64,000 bases of DNA from Lactarius indigo (Eukaryota; Basidiomycota; Agaricomycetes; Russulales; Russulaceae): NCBI GenBank assembly GCA_025766275.1, contig JAFKAC010000007.1:2333823-2397822 (forward strand), written 5' to 3'. Shown here piece by piece: positions 25,501 through 33,559 of the stretch (its first letter is position 1; each line of letters begins with the position of its first letter). Below the pieces are notes generated by a model. That model saw only the letters and a program-made list of their open reading frames with translations, was not told the origin of the DNA and ran no database searches. A program made the position numbers and the translations under genes.

Positions 25501-26061
25501 GATCAAAGACTAGGGGAACTCTCAATACTTCGCCAACATGCACAAGATAGTATCGCACACGCACAACACCTCATGACACAACAGGGGAAGAACAAGTTCA
25601 CACCTTATCAACAAGGGGATCAAGTATGGCTAGAAGGAACGAATCTTCGAACCTTCTATCCCACAAGCAAATTAGCCCCGAAACGATATGGACCCTTCAA
25701 AATCACAAGAGTTCTATCAGACGTTTCATATGAGCTAGAACTTCCGAAGTCATGGAAGATACATCCGGTATTCCATGCGAACCTTCTCACCCCATACAAG
25801 GAAACGGAGATGCACGGCACAAACTATACCCGACCTCCACCGGACCTTATCGATGGCGAAGAGGAGTATGAAGTGGAGCGAATCGAAGACGCCCAGGAAC
25901 GAGGAAGAGGGCGCAAACTCCACTACCTAGTAAAGTGGAAAGGATTCCCATCAAGCGATAACACATGGGAACCCGCAAGTAACATGACCCACGCCACCGA
26001 CATCATCAAGGACTACTATCGAAGATACCCAACCGCCGTAGGGGCTGGACGAACGATATAA
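22528..26061 (+). CDS. Gypsy-1 Pol: protease, RT, RNase H, integrase, chromodomain
   Basis: An open frame of 1177 codons in the -1 frame relative to gag, without an own ATG at the junction, so expression by -1 frameshift or re-initiation is inferred. Domains in order: aspartic protease with VDSGATDN (catalytic D at residue 42); reverse transcriptase with SPFF-like YASPFFFIKKKDG and the YMDD box at residue 402; RNase H with VDASGYALGAVL (D552) and QADSLSRRP; integrase zinc-binding H..H..C..C (HPGIANT...CAICQSNK); DD35E core with D827, D888 and E924; and a chromodomain around residues 1110-1165 (YLVKWKGFPSSDNTWEP). The chromodomain is expected to direct integration to modified chromatin. All catalytic residues are present. 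Confidence 0.93.
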   Translation: MNPAAWARALKLNVYNSRFRSMRIPVLFKSAHATAERNVLVDSGATDNFISANLLKRLKIAWLPTERSIKIWNVDGTHNQGGEITSFTDLTVKTGGKTQNLRFLITDLGNDEVILGYPWFTAFEPKFHWRDATLDEEFQPVVITSLHLSDEAMPLEATIKALETYQLDESAWEQLQGEDEPHIRLRKTTTASELAQQEAAKKPQKTFEEMVPKEYQRHQKVFSEEASQRFPPSRPWDHAIDLVPNAPETMDCKVYPLTIPENEKLTEFVTEHLEKKYIQPSKSPYASPFFFIKKKDGKLRPVQDYRRLNELTIKNHYPLPLIPELIDKIRGARLYSKLDIRWGYNNVRIKQGDEWKAAFKTNQGLFEPRVMFFGLTNSPSTFQAMMDTIFRELVLTGEVIVYMDDILIATADNRAHHRAVLHQVLDLCDKNDLYIKPEKCVFEVYEVEYLGLIIGHGRLRMDPVKVQGVREWKAPTSLKEVRAFLGFCNFYRRFIRGFSTIARPLHDLTKKDTPWEWTESRQKAFDTIKERISSEPVLLFPKLDQPFEIEVDASGYALGAVLNQKGEDDKLHPIAFYSESLSEAERNYDIYDRELLAIVKALRTWRTYLVGSPHLITIHTDHANLQYWKEPRKINRRVAREFQELSEYNFILKHISGKKNTQADSLSRRPDYDDGTNDNDHVTVLPEEVFLKITHTSMHDMDIWTQITQNMDEATLLPWIEPHNLKKHDGLWWKNDALVVVGNNDLKRGVITFFHDTLSAGHPGIANTLELVRHDFWWPNMRKDVEAYVKGCAICQSNKINPHRQKPRLFPITTESGAEPFEVVAMDFIVKLPSSGGFDSILTITDHDCSKAAIFIPCNETITSEGVAKLYLQHVYPHYGLPRKIISDRDPRFASTFMRQLCQTLGIRQNISSAYHPQTDGQSERTNQWLEQYLRHWCNVQQDNWAELLPMAQFAHNSWKNTTTKHSPFSLIMGWEPRTIWTPKPSSNPTVDQRLGELSILRQHAQDSIAHAQHLMTQQGKNKFTPYQQGDQVWLEGTNLRTFYPTSKLAPKRYGPFKITRVLSDVSYELELPKSWKIHPVFHANLLTPYKETEMHGTNYTRPPPDLIDGEEEYEVERIEDAQERGRGRKLHYLVKWKGFPSSDNTWEPASNMTHATDIIKDYYRRYPTAVGAGRTI

Positions 26062-26064
26062 AAG
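26057..26064 (+). promoter_or_regulatory. TATA-like box before Gypsy-1 ORF3
   Basis: TATAAAAG overlaps the pol stop codon, 39 bp before the ORF3 ATG. A pyrimidine-rich stretch ending CTCTTCAG lies just before that ATG and could be a splice acceptor. Either an internal promoter or a spliced mRNA could express ORF3; the sequence cannot decide. Confidence 0.4.
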
Positions 26065-26102
26065 TACTCCCCCACCACGTCCTCACACTCTTCAGCCCCA
26101 CG

Positions 26103-27551
26103 ATGACCGACACTCCAGTATCTGACACTACTCTCGTCCACGTCCTCAGCAATCCCCAACTCGAAGCCGCCCTTGAACAAGGGATCGTCACCATCGACCT
26201 TACCGACATCCCCCGCCTGTCTCCACCACCATCCCCCCCGCATACCACAACCAGTCACCCTGTCCTCATCGAACGAGAACCTGGGGAGCTCACCCCATCA
26301 ACACCCGAAGAAGGACAGTACTCTCCAACACCCCCTCCTCAACAACAGTCCACCCCTCCACCCGACCCACACCCACAGTCACCCGCATCCTCTCCACCAT
26401 CTACACCACCACCTCCATTAGAGCCCTTCACCCCAGTCCGCGTCCACACTCCCATTGACTACGACAGACCTGACTCCCCTCCTAACGACACAGATGACCC
26501 CGGCGCCCCGTTTTTCCCAAACATCCTAGGAACCCCCAAGTACTACCCATTGCAAATCCCGCTACCAGACGGTGGATCCAATCCAGCGAAGTACATCTAC
26601 TATCGCAAGGGATTCACCGAGGTAGTAGGAACAATGGGCGCAGGGGAACCACACTACAGGGAGTCGGTCTACCTCTCTTCACTAAGGCCTAACGTCTCGG
26701 CGCCCCCCCTCACCACCGAACAACTCCAATTCTTTGACCCCCACGACATTCGTGCTTGCGCTCTAGATGAGACTCTCATCGAGCTTAACTCGCCACGACT
26801 TACCGCGGAGGTCACTAGACTGCGGACGGGGCTCCTTGCACTCAAAGAAATCGACGAGAAGAGCGAGAGGCTAGAAGAGGAGACGCGGAAGCTACGATCA
26901 GAGCGTCTCACTGTGGACCTTATGTTAGCCAGCACCAAGAGACGACTCCAATACGCGGGGGCACTGGCTACTATCGGTAACGAGTATGCCCGAATGACAG
27001 CTCTACCGGCCCCACTCCGTCATTCACGTTACGCCATCCCCTTCTCCCCACGGCGTGGAGGACCACTGGAGTTCCCCCGCCTTGCCAACAAACCTCACCG
27101 CCGACGATGTTACCACTGCAACAGCCCCCATCACCTCGTACGTGACTGTCCTACCAGACCACGGCCAGCCTGTCGTCACTGCCAAAGCCAGGAGCATCAG
27201 TCCTATCGATGCATCTTCCGACGAGCTGGTATGGTCGAAGAGGTAATCACGACATCCCAAGCCGACGAACGCATACGACATGCGACAGCGGTGGAGGCCT
27301 CCACGTCCTTCACCGTCCCCGAACCACCGACCGTTGCGGCCCAGACTCAAGGGAGGTGGTGTGGGCGGTGCTTCCGAACCGACGCCAACCATGACGAAAT
27401 TCGCTGCCCACAGTATGAGATGTGTCGTAAGTGTGGAAAGCGCGGCCCCTTCCTTTTCCTCAAAACGCATTACTGCCGACTCGATGTTTCTCCCTGGCCA
27501 GAGAACGATCTGGACGCCGACATCTACGACCTCATTGACCCGGAGTGTTGA
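26103..27551 (+). CDS. Gypsy-1 third ORF, zinc-knuckle protein of unknown role
   Basis: An intact ATG-started ORF of 482 codons between pol and the right LTR, where envelope genes sit in other LTR elements. It shows no signal peptide or membrane segment, so it is not an obvious envelope protein. Residues ~37-115 are Pro/Ser/Thr-rich. A compact central part follows (YYPLQIPLPDGG, YIYYRKGFTEVVG), then a predicted coiled coil at ~235-285 (SERLEEETRKLRSERL). Next are CCHC knuckles at 336-349 (CYHCNSPHHLVRDC) and 357-370 (CRHCQSQEHQSYRC), and a further Cys/His cluster (CGRC, H, C, CRKC). This suggests an RNA-binding or nucleocapsid-like accessory protein. I do not know a named family. Confidence 0.8.
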   Translation: MTDTPVSDTTLVHVLSNPQLEAALEQGIVTIDLTDIPRLSPPPSPPHTTTSHPVLIEREPGELTPSTPEEGQYSPTPPPQQQSTPPPDPHPQSPASSPPSTPPPPLEPFTPVRVHTPIDYDRPDSPPNDTDDPGAPFFPNILGTPKYYPLQIPLPDGGSNPAKYIYYRKGFTEVVGTMGAGEPHYRESVYLSSLRPNVSAPPLTTEQLQFFDPHDIRACALDETLIELNSPRLTAEVTRLRTGLLALKEIDEKSERLEEETRKLRSERLTVDLMLASTKRRLQYAGALATIGNEYARMTALPAPLRHSRYAIPFSPRRGGPLEFPRLANKPHRRRCYHCNSPHHLVRDCPTRPRPACRHCQSQEHQSYRCIFRRAGMVEEVITTSQADERIRHATAVEASTSFTVPEPPTVAAQTQGRWCGRCFRTDANHDEIRCPQYEMCRKCGKRGPFLFLKTHYCRLDVSPWPENDLDADIYDLIDPEC

Positions 27552-27585
27552 AGCCGAGGCGTCTTCAAGTCTGGACGGGGAGTAA

Positions 27586-28117
27586 TGTTACGATTTTTGG
27601 ACTCATTCGTTTCTTTCTTCCATTTACTTCTCACCACTCACATTACGAGCCCTGTATGACTACGCGGACTATACGATTACCCGGTTCCTATCACGCGCTC
27701 TGCTTATCGTCGTTATCTTTCGATAAAGCTCGACATGTGCTAGTTTCCGTTTACTTTTCACTCACGCACGGACCCGCGTGATTTCCCTTTGTTCTCATTA
27801 TGTCTCACCTTTGTTCTTCGATAAGGAACTACCCTTACGCCCATTCCACAGACTCGACGTATTTAAACCTAGTGCTACCTAGCTTGTACGGTAGACTAGA
27901 CTTCCTGTGTAATACTACACTCGTCTACGCAAAAGTCTCCCGACCCTCGACCTCGCTAGACCTTCGAGTCTTAGCCTTCCTCTACAGTCCAAGTGACACG
28001 CGTCCTTGTGACTCTTGTGCACCATCTCTACTGAAGTCAAGCCTTTGAGCTCTGACTACCGAACGATTGACTGACTTAAGTACAGGTCGTACTTAACGCC
28101 CCTGTAGTGGCGTTACA
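27586..28117 (+). repeat. Gypsy-1 right LTR (532 bp)
   Basis: Same sequence as the left LTR by eye. The CA end at 28117 is followed by the AGTTG target duplication. Confidence 0.92.
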
Positions 28118-28247
28118 AGTTGCCATTTTATCAGGGACTTGGACTTGAGGGGCTTGACGTGCGGGAGCTGCGTCATGGGCGGTGGGAGCAGCGAGCTGCA
28201 CGAGCGGACCTTCGCACGGAAGGAGGGTTGGCAGACTGGATAGCGCT
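28118..28247 (-). pseudogene. RRS1: RRS1 pseudogene, part upstream of the Gypsy insertion
   Basis: The minus strand reads ALSSLPTLLPCEGPLVQLAAP in one frame. It then reads TQLPHVKPLKSLIKW in another, which matches the RRS1 pattern PxPTTQLPR.KPLPKPKPxTKW that stands directly before FA..KGI. The next codons lie across Gypsy-1 at 20334, which confirms that the element split one coding sequence. The fragment is cut at 28248 by another LTR. Confidence 0.7.
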
Positions 28248-28718
28248 TGTAACGCCGTCACGACGTTAGCTCGACTTGAGCTCGGTTAAGGCGACTCTCG
28301 TGACTTAGCTGATCACGCGCAAAGGCGTATGGCTTCGAAGGCAGGTTCTAGATGTACGCAGACACTAGGATTCGGATAAGGCTCCTTCCCTTGGAAGGCA
28401 CGTCTTAGAGATGGAAGTAGAAGAGACAGAAAGTGACGATTGAAGAAGACCAAGATGGCGTATCTTGGTCTTCCGCAGCTACCTTAAATACAAGAAGAGC
28501 AGGCTTTCAAGCGCTGCTATGAGTCACCGTAATGTAGCGTCCAACGTATCGCGTAAGTACCGCAATCCTAATACTACTACTACCTGTACTAGGATCGAGT
28601 CATCCTTCTACGCCTAACTCCTATCGTAAACCCCGAGTCCGTGACTAATATACCTTACAGCCGTAGCCACAACCGGTACAGTAAGGGTTCAACGCGAAGA
28701 CCGTACGAAACCGTAACA
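28248..28718 (+). repeat. LTR of family C (solo), copy 1
   Basis: Begins TGTAACGCCGTCACGACG and ends CCGTAACA. It shares GACGTTAGCTCGACTTGAGC, a hairpin at 28445-28473 and the AAATACAAG TATA-like region with copies at 46003, 46824 and 58864. The flanking five bases (GCGCT/TCACC) do not match, so it is not a clean solo LTR. Confidence 0.75.
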
Positions 28719-28957
28719 TCACCCCCTTTTTAGCGTGAGTCCCCAGACTCACCGAAAGTCCCTCGCCGTCCACGTGGACTGCTCGTCACTAATCCGCTCA
28801 AAGACGTTAGCCCTCTCCAAGCGGTAGATGCAGTCTCGCTTGTCGTCCCTCGCTGACAGTCGCATTATATATGGACGAATTATAACTAGGTTCATGGTTC
28901 ACAGTGGGTTCTGATTGGAAATTTGACTTAGGGTTACCACGTATATCCAAATAATGA

Positions 28958-29438
28958 CTCTTCATTTGACCACCATGGACAAATGTGGGACCATTACTTG
29001 GCCCGCATTTGACCATGATGGTCAAACGCGGGGCCGTTACTTGGCCCGCGTTTGACCATGATGGTCAAATGCGGGACCATTACTTGGCCCGCGTTTGACC
29101 ATGATGGTCAAATGCGGGACCATTACTTGACCCGCGTTTGACCACCATGGTCAAACGCGGGGCCATTACTTGGCCCGCATTTGTCCACCATGGTCAAACG
29201 CGGGGCCATTACTTGGCCCGCATTTGACCATGGTGGACAAATGCGGGACCATTACTTGGCCCGCGTTTGTCCATAATGGTCAAACGCGGGCCTGTATAGG
29301 CACACTGGACATGCCATTCAACTCGAAATACAATAAAACATATACTTCGAGTACAAACATGACCATAGGCCTTCATTGATACAGATAGACTTTGGAGGCC
29401 CGCATTTGACCATGATGGTCAAACGCGGGGCCATTACT
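28958..29438. repeat. Palindromic 43-bp satellite array 1
   Basis: Eight tandem 43-bp units (cores near 28963, 29006, 29049, 29092, 29135, 29178, 29221, 29264) plus one detached unit at 29396-29438. Each unit has a palindromic core of about 27 bp, GCGTTTGACCA...TGGTCAAACGC with a few variable central bases, and a 16-bp spacer reading GACCATTACTTGGCCC. The detached unit abuts the large inverted repeat. Confidence 0.9.
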
Positions 29439-30153
29439 TAAAGTGTAGTTATATAGTATGGGTCTCTCTGGTCTTGTTATCTGACCTCCTGGAGTGGAAT
29501 TGATTGATTATACATTGGGGTTATATTGTGTCTTCATCTGTTACCAGGGAACTATTTGCTATGTGGAGTTGGGGGTTATATTGTTGTTAAGTAAGGTAGA
29601 AAAGGTGTGATGTTATGTTGACAGCCTTTATAACTTGCAAGGTCAGGTAGTAATATTGGTGATAGTCTGTGTTCTATTAGGGAATCATATCTGTGAGATG
29701 TGCATAAGGAGATTTCCATTATCTGTGACCCATTTGTAACATATACCAATGGCAGGCACAATGTGCTGCTCTGTATGCCGGAGAGCGAGCAGTGCGAGCA
29801 ATCCGTGCTATACAGAGCAGCACATTGTGCCTGCCATTGGTATATGTTACAAATGGGTCACAGATAATGGAAATCTCCTTATGCACATCTCACAGATATG
29901 ATTCCCTAATAGAACACAGACTATCACCAATATTACTACCTGACCTTGCAAGTTATAAAGGCTGTCAACATAACATCACACCTTTTCTACCTTACTTAAC
30001 AACAATATAACCCCCAACTCCACATAGCAAATAGTTCCCTGGTAACAGATGAAGACACAATATAACCCCAATGTATAATCAATCAATTCCACTCCAGGAG
30101 GTCAGATAACAAGACCAGAGAGACCCATACTATATAACTACACTTTAAGTAAT
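29433..30153. repeat. Large inverted repeat: 343-bp arms, 35-nt loop
   Basis: Left arm 29433-29775, loop 29776-29810, right arm 29811-30153. The arms are reverse complements of one another in every stretch I compared. The arms are AT-rich while the loop is GC-rich (GCCGGAGAGCGAGCAGTGCG). There is no coding sense; the same short frame simply appears on both strands. Confidence 0.92.
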
Positions 30154-30317
30154 TGATCAATTCCACCTGAGGTAACTCTGTATATACATCCAACTCAGAC
30201 CAAGTTCTCAGGTGAGACTTTTTGGCCTGAGTCTCTCTGTCCTTCAACAAGCTTCCTATCATTACATTTCTCATACAACCTCAGTCCTGTCAATAAGCTA
30301 CAGTGTAACCATGTCGT

Positions 30318-30640
30318 TGATGAGCAGCAGACATAAGAGGCATACTCACAGTGGCAAGGTAACTATGGTGAGATATGCTAGAATGCTGGAAGCAGAGGTG
30401 AACAGGGAGTTTGCAGAAAAAGCAAAGGAGTCTGGCACACAACAGAACAACAGAGTGAGAACTGATGTGCATCAGGGCATACAGAGTGTTCTACTTATAC
30501 TGTACAGGGGTGTGACACTACTACAAGGAGTGTAACACAGGGCCACAGAATACAAGGAGTGTTGTTCTACATACAGGACAAAGGAGTGTGTAAAATGGAG
30601 AACAAGGCAAATGTAGCAGTATGACTTATCATGACAACTG
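30318..30640 (-). repeat. Decayed Copia LTR fragment
   Basis: The reversed Copia LTR end (TGATGAGCAG...CATACTCACAGTGGCAAGG), the repeated CTGGCACACA segment and the TACAAGGAGTGT region line up with the better copies at 47449 and 63408. The copy is diverged and lacks the other end. Confidence 0.6.
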
Positions 30641-31400
30641 GACCAATGGGTTCTGAGTATAGTAGGACAGATTAGATTTAGTGTTTGATGATAGTAGGAT
30701 AAACATTTTGCAAAAGATGAGGGTAAGGATGGCAGAAGACAAGTCGTCTGGTGTGAAATGATGTAGAGATTTGTTGTTGGTGAATGAGTAAGGGGCAGGG
30801 TGACAATGTGGTGTAGGATGTGGAGATTGTGAGGTGATTTAAATCTGTGAAATGCCTTGGCAAGCCATTTAATGGCTTATATTCCTCTCTAAGGCTTGCC
30901 AGCCTTGTAAGATCCAAAAGCACTTAAAATTCCTGAAAGCCCTCATAGGACTTGAAATCAGTCAAAGTCCACAAAAGGTCCACCAAGCCTCATTGAACTT
31001 ATCATTTCCAGCTAATGCCAAATAGTCTGTGTGAACCTCATGAGGCCTTGTATTCTTGGCTAAGCCTAACATTGTCAGCCAGGCATTGCTTACATTGTTA
31101 TCATCCCACTAACATTTTATGTGTACATAACAGCAAATAAAGTAATACATTATATTATCATAATATGATACATGACGTGACCAAAGTATCTAAAGCACCA
31201 AAGCCAAGAAGGCAACAGAGTCCATAGGGGCAAGCAACAGGGTCCAAGAGACTGAGCATGATGAGCCAAGATCCAAGCAGTACAAGCACCTTGAGACACA
31301 GTCCCAGAGCCACAGAAGTTGAGCCAAACCAAGGCAAGGAGACAACACACACTGCAGTCTACTCTTCAGATGGTCGGTGCCGTTTTGCTGCACATTCCAA
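30641..31400. other. AT-rich non-coding interval
   Basis: I see no ORF, RNA gene or repeat of known type. It lies downstream of the DUF6532-like gene, which ends at 31401. Confidence 0.3.
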
Positions 31401-33050
31401 TCAAGTGAGTTTGGCCTTTGACCAACTGTCATTGTCACTTTTCTGTGGATGGTTGTCACCCTTGCCTTTAGTACTTGGTTTGTCGAAGAATATCTTTCTG
31501 TGCAGTGGGCTGTTGTTAGACATGTCTGAAAGTAAACTCAATACATACTGATTCCACCATGCCAGCGTTTCCATAGCCCATTTGTTGTCACTGTCTTCAA
31601 ACAGTTCTAGAATAGCAAGGTAAAAGTCTTGTAAGATAAAGTTCCTGTCTTTAGTGCCCCATTCTTTACAAGAGGAAAGTGCAAAACGAGCCTAACAGAT
31701 TTTGAATGAATAAAGACAAAATGGGACCATACCTGAGCAACTGCATATGTGATTGTTGAAGGTGTCACCTGGGTCAAGCTGTTGATCTTGGCAACAGTGG
31801 ACTTCCTTTTCTTGTCAGTGGGTTCCCAAAAGCCATTCCCCATGAAGATGCTTTTGAACAACTATGTGGTCAACAGGAACTGAAAGCAACATCAGAGGGG
31901 AAATAACTTACCCATAAGCACAGGGGTGACTGTAATAGGCCTTGCTCAATATCCCAATCCTCCAGATCAGCTTCAAAAAGTTTATCTGCCTTGTCCTTGT
32001 TATAAAGGAAGTTGGGGAGGTCAGTGGCAGTGATTGGGACCATGCCACCTGTGATGTTCTCAAGAAATCTACACACGGACATCAGTACAGAAGAGATAGG
32101 TCATCAAGTATGTACATCAGATTATGGTCAAAGACATATATGAAGGCACAGGGACAGAGTGCATGCACTGTACTGACATGGTTGAACCCATGGCCCATCT
32201 TGTCTCACAGAACTGGCTCACCAGCTTGAGCATTGCAGGTGAAGAACTCTGAAATTCCTTCCTTCATCTTGTTTGTATCTTGCTGTCGAGCACTCTGCGA
32301 ATCCTTATCCATCTAATACAGACAATGAGTAGTGACATGATGAGTAAAAATATTCTTACCAGTGCAATAAGATCCATGATTGATTCAAAGTCATCACCAA
32401 ATTCTTCAATTGTCTTCTTGAAGTTCAGCACCTGAGCAAGCACCCCATGATATAGCTTGATATATGTGACATGGTTTGCATTGTTGTCTTCCCTGTTGGT
32501 GTAGTCAGTGGGTATATGTGCCAAAGAAAAGGGACCCACCTTTCATTGTCCTCCATTGTTTTAATCTCAAAGAAACCATCCTCAGCCAGTCCAATCTGGA
32601 AGGCCTCATTAAGGTCCAACCATGTCTGTATACACAGACCATCCATCCATCTACCAGCTTTCTTGTAAGCTTTCAGTGTGTCTTGTTTTGTGGTCCTGAG
32701 GCTGTTTTTGAGATGATACACTGCCAACAATGGTTGCACTGACTTACATGGTACAGCCTCACTTCCATTTCTTCCTACCAGCTTTAACCAGTAGGGCATG
32801 TCACAGTAGCTTGTGTCCCAATTTACACTTCGTTCTAGGGTCATGGTCTTCTTGGTTGTTCTCACATTGCTGTGGAGTCTGTAGTCATCTTGATTGCTGC
32901 TTCTGTCTTCATCAGACTGTTGTGGGGATGTAGATAGAGGAGAGTTGAGAGGGTAGCAGGGTTGCTGCTGGTGAGCTGTTGCATAGGTGGGTTGGATATG
33001 AGAAGGTTGAGGGCAATGGAACATGGTGGCCAAGTTCAGGAATGACATGT
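31401..33050 (-). CDS. DUF6532-like protein, multi-exon
   Basis: Basidiomycete family of unknown function, usually multicopy. The minus strand reads from about 33050: an N-terminal Gln/Ser-rich part, then LERSVNWDTSYCDMPYWL and WLDLNEAFQIGLAEDGFF. After introns come VLNFKKTIEEFGDDFESIMD, LPNFLYNKDKADKLFEADL, GFWEPTDKKRKSTVAKIN..TQVTPSTITYAVAQ, ARFALSSCKEWGTKDRNFIL and WAMETLAWWNQYV. The last blocks follow the pattern of DUF6532 (SIA.I..MT.VTP..IAY...QARYALSS...W...FSY..FY..IV..FE). The exon joint at AVAQ/ARFAL uses a TAG acceptor and keeps frame. It stops at 31401-31403. It sits tail-away from a Plavaka transposase remnant and may be transposon cargo. Confidence 0.55.
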
Positions 33051-33559
33051 TAGTTGACTTAGTGATTTTTCTGATTCCTCAGATGTTGCTGGCTCAGCCA
33101 ACACTTGAACATCACAATGGGCCTCTGAGTTGACTTTACATGTGGACTACTCTGTGCCATTTCTTCTGACTCGTGGCCCCACACTTATCCAATACATGGT
33201 TGAATGTGATTGATGTGGAGTAAAGCTTACCAATGGAACTGCTTGAGCACATAGTGTTCACCAGATCCACTGCAAAAGGAATGTGCCAATGAAGTTCAAA
33301 CCACCTGAGACTCAAAACCTGAGATTGAAAAGTCAAGCTGCACAGATGAGTCCTAATAATGTTAGCTCTTAGTCCTGTCTTTAGGTTTCATTTCATTGAT
33401 TTTGCAAAATGACTGGTCTGAAATCTGCCAGGACACTGTTGATATTGGGCTGGAGGAGGTAGAGGTGCTTGGAGATCCAGACTTTGTAAGGGGCAGCTTG
33501 GTATGTTGATCCTCCATTGTTTCACTGGATGCTAAATTGATTGTACACTCAAGAATGTT

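Larger units (their letters stand above)
20335..28117 (+). mobile_element. Complete Ty3/Gypsy chromovirus-type LTR retrotransposon (Gypsy-1)
   Basis: A 7.78-kb element with two 532-bp LTRs that read the same throughout, TG...CA ends and a perfect 5-bp target duplication. Inside are gag, pol (protease, reverse transcriptase, RNase H, integrase, chromodomain) and a third ORF, all uninterrupted. Identical LTRs and open ORFs imply a recent insertion. No TGG-type primer binding site follows the left LTR (it continues TTAAGTCTAG), so priming may be unusual, for example self-priming as known for Tf1-like chromoviruses; that is inference. A short purine run (GACGGGGAG) precedes the right LTR and may be the polypurine tract. 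Confidence 0.93.

Noticed and set aside
26103..27551. Gypsy-1 ORF3 as an envelope gene
   Set aside because: No signal peptide, membrane segment or fusion-like region; zinc knuckles point to nucleic-acid binding.
29576..30010. The same ~60-residue frame on both strands
   Set aside because: It is only the two arms of the inverted repeat read in opposite directions; no coding signal supports it.
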